Translations under genes and position numbers: made by a program
Source: Rhododendron vialii
Taxonomy: Eukaryota > Streptophyta > Magnoliopsida > Ericales > Ericaceae
Direction of reading: 5' to 3'
Assembly (NCBI RefSeq): GCF_030253575.1
Contig: NC_080563.1
Location: 37,055,501 to 37,119,500 of the forward strand
Length of the DNA stretch: 64,000 nucleotides
Notes under the pieces: model-generated
Seen by the model: only the letters and a program-made list of their open reading frames with translations
What the model was told of the DNA's origin: nothing
The model's database searches: none
Shown here: one piece after another, positions 40,901 through 51,300 of the stretch
Position numbering within the stretch: the stretch's first letter is position 1
How the letters are laid out: every line of letters begins with the position of its first letter

Positions 40901-43670
40901 ATCCGTAACCTCATTTTCGACCCTTGAAACCCACACATCGACCATTTTCGGAGATATTTCTGCTATATAGGACAACCAAAACCACTTTGGGAGCTCGATC
41001 TTCATTTTTCCACACCCGTCGACCGTCAAGAAGGCATGATCTCGAGACAGGTAGAGAGGGCATGATCTGTCTTTTCGCTTGAGACAGAGACACAGACCTG
41101 CGAAGTATGATTTCAACTCTAATACCAAATAATGCAATCAAGTCAAAAGATAGATTGATTAAGAGAGAGAGAACCCCTCAAAGGGATTACAAATAGTCTA
41201 AACTCTATATTATCTTTTCTTTTAAAATGATAAAAACTACATAGTAAGAGACCTAGACACCTAGGCCCTACCCTACTAACACTAGAAGACGCTTAATGAC
41301 ACAAATATCCTCAATTCTAGTACATAAGGGCGCCTCCAAAAAAAACTTATCCTCAAGTTGGAAGACTCAAGACAACTAAATAAGATGAAGAAGTATCTAC
41401 TATGCATGTCTGATTTAGTCATGTGGCCCAATTTCCTTGATAAACGTGACCCTCATGCAATAACCTAACTTCAATATGGGCTTTTGTTTGCGTACATCCA
41501 TCGTATCCACGCTTATGTTCTAATAAATCACCCATTTGCCATGTCTCTTACAGATCAACACTTATTCAACATACGATCACACTTGGTTCCAATATCGGTG
41601 TATGCTATTTTTCCTATTTTTCCGCCTAGGTGCGCCTCTCGCTTCAAAAAGGCACGCACCTCGCCTCTCACTTAGACCCCAGCAGAACTTTGCGCCTCCG
41701 GGCGCCTCTCGCCCTTTACAACTATGCTCTCTAGGAAAAGGATTTGTCCCTCTAGGTCACCTCTAACTAGTCCCTTCAATCAGTTCAATGATGGAGGCCA
41801 CTTTTGCCACTAAGGATCCGCCTAAGGCAGCAAACGAGCCGAGTTGAGCTTGGCTCACCTATATGGGGTCAGCTCAAGAATTATTTCTCAAGCTTGAGCT
41901 TGGCTCGCAGTGGCTCGGAAAGATTTGGCCAGCCCAACAAGTTAAGTAATTAGCTTTGGTCCTTTTCTTATAAAGCGTTGCATTGCTCACTTATATTAAC
42001 AGTCTGATGTGTGACTAGAAGAGAAGGAAACACGTTGCTTGGTGTTTCATTTGTTGCACATCGAAAAACCACAAGTTTGAGACGAGTTCTTCTGCCTATA
42101 AAGTTCTTGGTGGAGAACCTCTCCCCCCATGTATTCCACATACATGAACTCATCATGTCAACCACACTGGTTGCAGTCAAAGTTAATTACTATAACTAAT
42201 AACAAATAAATAATGATGGTTATAATTTCATTTATTTACCATAGTAATTAAAATTATATATATTCGGCTTGCGAGCCCGTTCGAACCGAGCTTTCTCAAG
42301 CTCGAGTTCGGCTTGATTATAAAACAAGGCAAAAGTCTGAGCTCGACCTCGTTCATTTACATCACGAACTGAGCCGAGTCTCAAGCAACTCGGTTCATTT
42401 GTAGCCCTAGATCGGCCCATACCATAGGAAATGAAATCCCTAAAAAATAGGCGACCATAGGGTGCTAATTATCTCGCCCATAGAAAAGTATTAGCTCCAT
42501 TAACAATAACATACTTAAGCCAAGGTTGAATAAGAGCTCTTAGCTTGTATATTCTTGATAGTCCAAGAAGTGTTAGCTGGAGTATGCACAAACCATATAT
42601 TTGGCTTTTTATCATATATGTACCCATTTCCACGAGTATCAACCTTTTGAGATATAGCCCAAATATGTCTTAGCATTGCAGCTTTAAGCAGTACTTGAAA
42701 ACTCAAAACCCTAACCCACCTCCACTTCTCACTTTGTGCATGTGTTTCTCTATATCCCGCAGTGTGTCGAACAAAACAACATGCACAACATGTGACAGTG
42801 CTTCATAGACAACCTGATGAATTACTACAATTTTTTAACCACTAATGAGACACTGCCATATTAGTGTGTTGTACGAAACATTGTGCATGTTATCGTGTAC
42901 CTACACTTCCTCTAGTTGTAATTCCCACAAGCCAGTCCGAAAGGTTTACGAATCTTTCAACAATTCAAATGAAAACTGAAAACACAACAAACGTTTAGAA
43001 ATTCGTACTGAAACTTAAATATGGGTGCATAAACGTCTAATTAAACAAACTCAGATGATCGATTCCCTATATGTCACAAAACTATACTCCATAACCAAAC
43101 AAACCATTATCGACAACTGTAAGTATAGTCATATAAGTTATAGGAATCTTCAATCAGTATACGGATATTGCGAGCATTATCCAGGAAATTCAGCCGAAAA
43201 CAACTGCAAATCTGAACCCCAAGTGGTTGGCCTAGTGGTCAAGGCCTGAGACTTAGGGATTTGCTCCAAATCACTCCTAAGGAGTCAGGTTCAAAACCTC
43301 TTAGATGCTGCCCGGGATTAGTTGAGGTGCGATGGCTTTCAGGCCAAAATATTACCTGGAGATCGAGGGCTAGGGCTTTGAGGATGTGAGCGGCGGCATC
43401 TTTCGGATCGATGGCGATGGCTTTATCGGCTTCCTCGGCGGCGGACTTAGCCAGAGCCATGGCGGCGTCCTTGTTGTTGGCTTTGGCTTCGGCTTCCGCT
43501 CGGGAAAAGAGCTGAGCACCCACGACGAAATGGCGCTTGGCTTGGGTTTCGGATCGGCTTCTGTAAGCACGGAACCTGGCAAAGGCTTTTTGGGGGATGT
43601 TGTGCATCAGGAGGAACATGAATACTGATACCAGCAACATTCCCACCTGTAGAAGTATATCGATCACCAT
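37920..43670 (-). CDS. Membrane-anchored tetratricopeptide-repeat protein
   Basis: Two exons, 43670-43356 and 38264-37920 (315 + 345 nt), encode 219 residues plus stop; the 5.1-kb intron is GT-AG and in phase 0. Residues 4-24 (ILLQVGMLLVSVFMFLLMHNI) form one membrane segment next to the N-terminus. An alanine-rich helical region follows (AQLFSRAEAEAKANNKDAAMALAKSAAEEADKAIAIDPKDAAAHILKALALD), then TPR-type helices (RGDALFKRAKLKV, AYCFLAECYEKKGMVVEAKSAYEESTRVQP). This suggests a scaffold with a cytosolic TPR domain. Its precise function is unknown to me. A (GA)n tract abuts the start codon, and in-frame codons before it only read that repeat, so the ATG at 43670 is chosen. Confidence 0.85.
38265..39900. 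other. TPR-gene intron, distal part without recognised elements
   Basis: The stretch is AT-rich. Near 39690-39790 short words (CGGCCTAGACGGCCGCTTAGGCGG, split here as two adjacent pieces of a local inverted motif) form small GC-rich hairpins in an otherwise AT-rich region. No element borders were found. Confidence 0.45.
39978..40520 (-). pseudogene. LINE-like zf-RVT remnant in the TPR-gene intron
   Basis: The minus strand reads a fragment with CVLCSSGEESHGHNFVGCPF (near 40320-40400) followed by YHLWGERNTRIFRHKANHM (from 40229 downward). These match the zinc-binding tail found after reverse transcriptase in plant L1-type LINEs and related reverse transcriptases. Stops and missing upstream RT show that it is dead. 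Confidence 0.6.
40532..41324. mobile_element. Inverted pair of LTR-plus-primer-site ends
   Basis: A TG...CA segment of 192 bp (40532-40723) is followed by TTTGATATCAGAC, like a tRNA-Met primer site. At 41130-41324 a related segment of 195 bp lies in opposite orientation (complement starts TGTACTAGAATTGAGG and ends GATTGCATTA). It is followed on that strand by TTTGGTATTAGAG, again primer-site-like. Both share CCCTTTGAGGG and CTCTTAATCAATCTATC. The two LTR-like ends therefore face each other across about 400 bp of unrelated sequence. A normal element has direct LTRs, so this is a rearranged or inverted-duplicate derivative. Confidence 0.65.
41823..42409. mobile_element. hAT-like MITE in the TPR-gene intron
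   Basis: The 587-bp element begins TAAGGCAGCAAACGAGCCG and ends in the complement of TAGGGCTACAAATGAACCG. It carries subterminal GAGC/GCTC-rich repeats (CTTGAGCTTGGCTCG, AGCTCGAGTTCGGC). The flanks are GATCCGCC (41815-41822) and GATCGGCC (42410-42417), an 8-bp duplication with one mismatch, the size used by hAT elements. No transposase is present. Confidence 0.7.
43219..43345 (+). repeat. tRNA-derived SINE next to the TPR-gene splice donor
   Basis: A-box-like TGGCCTAGTGGTCAAGG (from 43228) and B-box-like AGTCAGGTTCAAAACC (about 43283-43298) occur at pol III promoter spacing, followed by GATGCTGCCCGGGATTAG. It ends about 10-15 bp from the exon 1 donor at 43356/43355 of the TPR gene and lies antisense to it. 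Terminal duplications are not resolved. Confidence 0.65.
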
Positions 43671-43694
43671 CTCTCTCTCTCTCTCTCTCTCTCT
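43671..43694 (-). promoter_or_regulatory. (GA)n leader abutting the TPR-gene start codon
   Basis: On the coding strand a 24-base GA run ends directly at the ATG at 43670, so the start-codon context is microsatellite sequence. A further 5' leader and promoter presumably lie between 43695 and about 43900. Confidence 0.7.
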
Positions 43695-45128
43695 AGATTT
43701 AGGCGATGATTTCAACTGGACTGTTTGGGAGAGAGGACTGTTTGCGAGAGAAGAGAGAGCGACGGATGGAGTTAGGTTAAATAGGGGAGAGAAGAGGCCG
43801 TCGGAATTGTTGTCGGTCAGCGTGAAAAAGGAAGGACAAAGGAAAACGTCGGGTGCAGTGGGGGAAAAATTATTGAGCACTGCTGGTCAAAAAGGGCGGC
43901 CACCCCTGCAAAGCTGGTGCAAAAGCGGTCAATCCGACCGTTCATCTCGGCAATCGAACGTTCAAATTTCAACTGAACAATGGACGGTTCAAATACGAAT
44001 GCAATTTGTACGCGCTCAGATTCGATCCGAATCATTCATGCTGAGATGAATGACATGATCGACCGCTCTGCACTCGTTTTATAGAGGGATGCTCAATTTA
44101 TATGTGCTCATATTTTATCCGAATCGTTCATGCCGAGATGAACGACATGATCGGCCGCTCTGCACTCCCGTTTTGCAGAGGGATGCTCGGCAACACCCGG
44201 ATCCGACACCACATGCTCAACACAATTAAATACTCGCCGTTCTAAAAATATTTGTTTGGTCCGCAAAACAAGATCTAAAAAGATACTCCATACTTTTCCC
44301 AATATAAATTCAAATTATTTTCAAGAAATTTCTAAATATTAAAGAGTTCTTTTAATTCTTGAAAAAATTAAAATTTAATTAAAAAATATTATATTATTTT
44401 TAAGTTATTGTTGTGCGAATCAAACAAATATTAGCGGATGAAAGTAGTACATGAATTCTACTGGTATAGTGCTCTGAGCACCGCGTATCGCTGCCCATGT
44501 GATGTGATTGATCAATTCAAACTCATACTCAGTTGTTTTCTACTCATTTCAGATCAATATTTTTTTTTAAAAACTCATTTGAGTACACATGTTTTCTGAA
44601 GCTTTCAAACTCTGTTTGTTTGTCTATTAAGAAATTCAACTACTTGAGATCAGACTTATAAGCGTTATGTTTAAAAAATTCCAACTACTTGAGATCAAAC
44701 ACATGCGTGCCAAAGTACGTTATCGTTTAAAAAATTCCAACTACTTGAGATCAAACACATGCGTGCCAAAGTACGTTATCGTTGTGACCACCCTGTAATT
44801 TGTAAAGAGATAAGTTGACGCCATCCCGGAAAATAAAGCTGAATTATATTCAATCTTAGCTTCTACACCCTTAGATTAGACGGTCTTCGCTTCCGTATGC
44901 TCTCTCTCTCTCAAACTGCTATTTGGCCTGCAAAACTTATTTCACAGAAGTTGAAGCAGGAGGTTGAATATGATTTTGTGGAGTCCAAATGACACTAGTT
45001 GCAGGCTTGGTTTTTTCCAATTGAAAACATAATTGGTGGTGTTGTGTACTTGTGCCATTTGCAAGTAGAAATGTGATGAATCAAAAGGGGGAGAACTATC
45101 CAACCTTTAATTTGTGGGAAGTTCTATG
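43695..45128. other. Spacer with a 61-bp tandem repeat
   Basis: No gene is seen. Around 44668-44728 and 44729-44789 a unit with TTTAAAAAATTCCAACTACT and CATGCGTGCCAAAGTACG is repeated almost exactly; a partial, diverged unit precedes it at about 44628. The stretch 44000-44180 has two related copies of ATCCGAATCATTCATGCTGA / ATCCGAATCGTTCATGCCGA and GCTCTGCACTC. Confidence 0.65.
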
Positions 45129-46739
45129 GTATACACCTCTTATTAAGGAGTGTATCATACACACCATGATTTTAAATCCGATGATTTAAAAGTGAATGAT
45201 TCGAACCATCAATTTATTAAATCAATTAATAAAATGAAAAAATGGCTGAGCAGGTAACCGGTTATTCTCTCCTCTCTCACTCTTTCTCCCTCTCCAAAAA
45301 ATGACCACAAATTATATAACATAATCATAACTTTTATGACGACACCAAAAATTGACATTTGCTTACCACAATGTGTCGTACCAAAAGAAATTAATCCAAA
45401 TATTCTGTAGCAAGACTAAAATATGTCGTACCACAATTAACGATAGACTTTAATGCATTCAGACACGTTAAATGTCGTTTGGTTACATATTGTCGATATT
45501 TCATGATTTTTAATTTTGGTGACAATGTTGAATATTGTAGGACTTCGCATTCTAACGGTTCTGATCGATCATTTTATAAATATACTCAGTAACAATATTT
45601 AGAATTTTCCTTAAAAAAAACAACATTTAAAATTTATACATTCAATATACTTTATATGAAACTAATTTCTCTGTTATAGTTGAATGCACAATAGATTTGT
45701 GACCGCAACACAATAATAACGATCAAAATCATTGATTTCGTTATGCTTGTTGATTTAATAATTCACGTAAATTTTTTGCTCGATCAGGTTTTTGAAGCTC
45801 CATCATTGGCACTCAAATTTAATAATAGAATGATATTTTCCATCCGATTAAGTGTCTAGCTATAAGCGATCAAATTCGTTCTTGGTACAAATAATCTAAT
45901 AAATATTGTGTAAAAGATAGACAGTTCTGATAAAAAAAACACCTTAGGTGGGGCTCGAATGGTGCATTAATATATTTTAATGTTGTATTGAACTTGAACA
46001 ATTGAATTTGCCAAAGTATGAAACTTTAATGACTAACTATGTAATTTTTACTAAAATAAATAAATAAATCTATAAAAAATATAAATAAATAAAGACAAAC
46101 GATCCAATTAGAAACATAGCACACATCAAACGAGACACATACTACCAAGCCATATCTTTCTCGTTTAACATATATATTTTATTTGACAAATACAATATTA
46201 GGAGCCTATTATATATATGTACAGGGTCAACCCTATACTTTTGAAAACCCTAAGCATACAAGCTACACGGAGCTTTTCTATTATAATTATTAAATCTAAA
46301 GCCAAATCATGACTAATTCTTGTTAGTTTTAGCTAATCAAATATTGTGAAAAATCTTAAATGAAACATAAGGGTAAAATATTTACAAAATGGATGGAATA
46401 GAAAATACATATGTATTTGCGTGAAAAGTATAGGTATTAACTTGTATACCATGTACTAAGTTGTGTGTGGTGATCTCTTGTGGTACAAATGCTCTCAGAA
46501 CTTGTTTTTTAGTTGGATTCGAATCTCAATAGGTGAAATTTTATGATGAGGTATTTGTTTTTAAAAAAAGAGTAAATGAAGGGCGCAAGACTTGAACCCC
46601 CTGATCTTGTAGGCAAATGTTAGAACTCCAACACCTTACTACACCTACACAATTGAAAATTTGTAATTTTAAAGGCTATTAAGTATATAATACTCCATCG
46701 TACGTGAGGGGCCCATTTTTGGGCTAAGAATTTGAGAAA

Positions 46740-47560
46740 TTTTGTATGAAACGTTGTGAATAGGTAACGTTGCTTTATAATTTTCTTATAACAATTGTGG
46801 TTATATTATTTAATTATGGTATGGTATTTTTTTCAATTATAACTATCATTAACTGAACATTCTGATTGAATTTTTTTTATATGACACGTTGTGGGTATGA
46901 AAACGTCAATTTATGGTGTTGTCATAACAAATTTGGTTATATTACTCCCTCCGTCCCTAAATAAGTGTCCGGCGCGCAAAACTAGGCTTTACAAAACATG
47001 CATATTTTCTATTAAAAAATTTAATTTTTTTTCACAATCTAATAGAACTCATTGCTATCTATTGATTTGTGAAAAAAAATTAATTTTTTTAGCGAAACAA
47101 ATGCATCTTTTTGAAGGCCTAATTTTGCGCGCTGGACACTTATTTAGGGACGGAGGGAGTACTAAATTTGTGGTATTTTAGACGTGTCTTATTATGGAAT
47201 ATTTTAATCAATTTCATTTGGTATGCCACATTGTGGTAAGAAAACGTCAATTTATGGTATTGTCATAATAATTGTGGTTTGTTATATAATTTGTGGTATT
47301 TACATCTGTTTTCTTTTGATACGACACGTTGTGGTAAGAAAATGACAATTTTAGATGTTGTCATAACAATTGTGGTTATTTTATAAAATTTGTGGCATTT
47401 TACAAATATTTTTGGCTTTGGTAATAATTGTTGATTTTGGTACTACATATTTTGCTTTTGTTACGAAATATCATATGAGTCAAAGAATTTTTGGTACGAC
47501 TCATTGTGGTAAGATAATGCCAATTTATGGTGGTGTTATAACATTTGTGAGTAACATTAT
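46740..47560. repeat. Degenerate tandem array interrupted by a Stowaway MITE
   Basis: At least five diverged units start near 46745, 46880, 47223, 47318 and 47493. Each reads roughly AC(A/G)CGTTGTGGTAAGAAAAC, CAATTTATGGT, TTGTCATAACAA, TTGTGGTTAT. Spacing is irregular (about 95-175 bp apart from the inserted MITE). Confidence 0.65.
46945..47159. mobile_element. Stowaway MITE
   Basis: The 215-bp element has near-perfect inverted ends (CTCCCTCCGTCCCTAAATAA, then GTGTCC and GCGCGCAAAA on both sides) of about 45 bp and a TA dinucleotide on each flank (46943-46944 and 47160-47161). This is diagnostic of Stowaway (Tc1/mariner) MITEs. The arms are little diverged, so it is relatively young. Confidence 0.9.
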
Positions 47561-48204
47561 TTAATTTTTGATATTGTATGCATATATTTGGTTAGGGTAC
47601 AAATATTATGGATTTTTGTATGAATAATTATGGTTACATAATAATAATTTTTAATCATAGGTAACCTGCTAATTGCTAATGACCGGTTCAACAGATAAAT
47701 TTTAAAGTACAAGTCGAAACTAGAATCATAAATATGCATTAAAAAACCAAAAATCGGCATAATGAAAATCACAAATTGTCATAATTTAGACCTACGGTAT
47801 ACCTTGTGTACCGTAGCTTTCTCCCTAATCTAATTCATCTGCATAAATAGGAAGTCTTCCCAACTTCCTAAAATTCTTAGGAGTTTCATCCCATTATTAC
47901 AACGTTGGATGACTAATAAGTAGCATTCACAAGAAGCTACGGTGTCAATATCGAAAACAATTCGGACTTTTGCCCTTGAGAAATGAGCTTATCAAAGAGA
48001 TCACTTACCCACAGATAAATAAAAAAAACCTACAAAACCAAAACACAGATATAACTTATCTGCATTTACATTTGCTGGCTTCAACTTTAATGGCCAGAAA
48101 ATGGGTTAGAAAAGTTACCATGAATCATAACATCGGTAGGTATGGGTGATTAGACCTCCATAATCCTCCGAGGGTTATGAGATACGCCGCGGTAGAGCAT
48201 TAGG

Positions 48205-48347
48205 AATACCTTTTTATGGAACTCCCAGCTGCATTAGCTGCAGTGGAGACTATAGTAACTTCTTGAGCATTTTGACTATACTAGCAAACGACGCACTCTG
48301 CAATAGAGAATAAGGAATGCTTTTTTATGGAACTCCCATCTGCATCT
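48205..48347 (-). pseudogene. Duplicated remnant of the last kinase exon
   Basis: The segment 48213-48297 resembles 48350-48434 in the true last exon (TGCATTAGCTGCAG, TAGTAACTTCTT, CGACTATACT, GCAAACGA), with about a dozen differences and small indels; a shorter third piece lies at 48320-48345 (TTTTTATGGAACTCCCATCTG). The copies lie just downstream of the stop codon. They probably form part of the 3' UTR. Confidence 0.7.
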
Positions 48348-51300
48348 TTATGGAATTCCCATCTGCATTAGCTGCAGCGGAGACTTTAGTAACTTCTTTA
48401 GCGTTTCGACTATACTTGCAAACGATGGGCGCTCTGCAGGCTCACTGTCAAGAAAAATAGCACATTATACAGAGGAAAGGCAACTAGAAAAAAGTTCAGA
48501 AAGAATTTTGAAAAATGGTGCATATCCAACAATACAACAGAGAGCAGGATGATAGGTAACGACTCGGAAACACAAATGAAAAGATACGGAGCTAAGCTTC
48601 TGGTCTTGATTACACCTGTAAATAAGTTTAACAAACTAAATGAATCTAATTTCTTCTTGCAAGTATGCTAAAACTAATATTTTTCCAAAGGAATTGAAGG
48701 GTCCGAGCAATCCACAAACCTATTGGATTTGCCGGCCATTTGGAAGGAAATATACAGTCTCATACAAATAACATAGGATTGGTCAGCCTAAGCTCCGGAA
48801 ATTGATCACTAAATAGTCAATATTGCCTCACAATATAACTTCTAGCATGAGGAAACAAGTGACGACCGACATCGAATACCCAGCGGAATTGAAATGGGAC
48901 ATCTTGTGCTCGTCTATCACAATAGATGTTATAGTGGGTAACTACCAAATACTTTTCTGTTGGATATTACACGTAAGTTCAATAGAGTATCCTAAGAAGG
49001 CCCTGCTTATCACCATTTATAACATTATCTGAAACTTTTCAAAGACGGTTCAAACTAGTAGGGAATATTCTTACCCTGCCCAGCAAGATTCCATGAGGGA
49101 AGCCAATATTGGGGATGTATTCTGTGGGATCGCAAGCCTTCTGTTCTGGAAAGCAACTGCCCCAACAACCTGAGTTTGAAAAAAGTTAACCACAAAAAAT
49201 ATAGCACCTCAGCGAGCATTGCCTGACGAGGGATAACGATACCATGATGGCCAGAAGGAGACAACAAACAATACAAAACAAAAAATAAGCAGCAGCCTAC
49301 GGGGTGAGCTTATATAACTGTGTTTATTAGTTTTGTTGCATGGATTTGGGTGTAAGTGTCGGTTTGTGTGTATTTAAATGCCTACCAGTTGTACGTTGAA
49401 GGGAACATTGCCAATCAAAAAAAAAAAAAAAAACTTCTGATAGGGGAAATCATTTTTGCACTACACATTTCTCCAAATACACCACTTTGTTTCTCCTGAA
49501 TAGATGAAGTTACAAACACACCGTATTTTTTAATTTTTTTTACAACAAAAAAAAAAACCATGTAGTCCCCAATCATTGGGGGTATGGGCGGGGAGGATTG
49601 GAGACAGACCTAACCTTTGACAATATGCATAAAGTGGCTGCTCTACCACTGAAACAGTAGCCCCCTATACTTGTTTTGCTGCGGAACCATGCCCCCAAAT
49701 AAAGCCAAATGACATCAGAGAGGACAGACCTAGAGACCCAATTCAAATTTTGTGCATATTACCATGCTTTCTTCATTGATAGTCCAGAGCATTAATATGC
49801 ACAAAATTACTAAATTTGCTTGCTGGGCAATTTCCACCACTCAAGCTGGACAAATCTACTCGCCCAAGTCTCGAGTGCCTGACGCAAATACTTATACATT
49901 TGGAAGAGAAAATATAACATTGGTCATGAGCATATACCTGTGCTGGACCAAGTCCGCTCCATGGTTGTTGCATGGTCACGAGCTCCCATAAAATCACACC
50001 AAAACTGTAGACGTCGGACTTTTCATTCGACGGCTCTCCTCGAAGTAATTCGGGGGCCATCCACTCAGGCTGAAATGAAAAGCAAGAGAGTTACATGCTG
50101 ATTGATGTGCTGCGAAGAAAATTTTCAACCTGCAAAATATTTATCAAAATATCTTTTCAAGGGTGGAGAGGAAGCCTAGCAGTGATGATAGGGGGGCAAA
50201 AAGAAGGTAAATAAAGAGAAGTAAAAGCAGCCACAACTTCATGCTGCAAATAATTTAACAGTCGAGTCATGTCCATTCCTTTGTCAGAATGCGAGGTTGC
50301 AATTCTCAAATGTGCACGACGTTAACGCAAAGATATTATACTTCACCTTTCACAAATAGGGATAGCAATTGGTGCAAATAGCTCCACATGACTATGGGTT
50401 GCTGCTGCTTTTTTTTTTTATGGATTTTTTCCGGAGGGGGTTAGGATATATTTTTGGGCTTCTTCTTCTTTCTTTTTTTTTCCCTTTTTTTTTTTGGTAG
50501 GGGTAGGCCTTAAGTTTGGGAAACAAAGGCAATTAGCTTTTGAGATAACTGTTAGACCTTCCTTCATATCAAATTCTTTAGTCTCACAAATATAGTTCTC
50601 AGAGAGAGAGAGACAGACTTACCGTTCCCGCAACTGATTTTGACGATATGAAAGTGTTTGCTTTGAATCTGGACAACCCGAAATCACATACCTGAGCATA
50701 ATGTATAAGACGAAGATTAAGTTTGTGACAGGTTTGAGGGAAAAAAGGTAACACTCAAACTGTACCTTGACAGTCCAATTTTTATCGACCAGCAAATTTG
50801 GTGTTTTAAGATCCCAATGAACTATAGGAGGGCTAAGATTGTGAAGATAGTTAAGTCCCTTGGCCTGCATCCAGCACAAATCAAATATTAATCCAACCAG
50901 AAGAGTTAACAATATTAAAGTGCAAAACCAATAAAAAAAAAGAAAGAAAGTACAAACCACATCCAAAGCCATACGCAACCGCCTTCTTTGGTCCATAATT
51001 TCCCCAGCATCTGGCCTATGAATGAGGCGGAAGAGACTACCCCTGTTCCACAAAACTCCGGATTTAGCTTACAATCACTAGCACCAGCTAGGGCTATTTT
51101 TATAATCATTAAGCAAGGAAATTGACAAATCAACAGTCGTCACCTCGGAAGATATTCTGTCACTATTGAAAAATGAGGGCGTTGTGTAACTGCTCCCATG
51201 AAGAGAACCACATTAGGGTGCCGGATACGCTTCATTATCGCAACCTAAAAATAAGAATTACAAATTAAGCACGCATTAAAAACAGGCTCCATTTTATGGC

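Larger units (their letters stand above)
45129..47820. other. Repeat-dense AT-rich region, possible degraded DNA transposon
   Basis: Copies of a motif with ACGTTGTGGTAAGAAAA and CAATTTATGGT lie in forward orientation between 46740 and 47560, with an inverted relative near 45336-45395 (TTACCACAATGTGTCGTACC). The outer limits have faint inverted similarity (GGTATACACCTC at 45129, GGTATACCTTGTGTACC near 47795). No coding is recognised. A degraded SINE-like segment (complement of 46576-46650, with GGGGGTTCAAGTCTTG) is also present. Confidence 0.45.

Noticed and set aside
40532..41324. Interpretation as a normal LTR retrotransposon
   Set aside because: The LTR-like segments are inverted to each other and each has its own primer-site-like sequence; a direct-repeat element is excluded.
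43219..43345. Functional tRNA gene
   Set aside because: A- and B-box-like motifs are present but no cloverleaf with anticodon stem and acceptor pairing could be made; better explained as a SINE.
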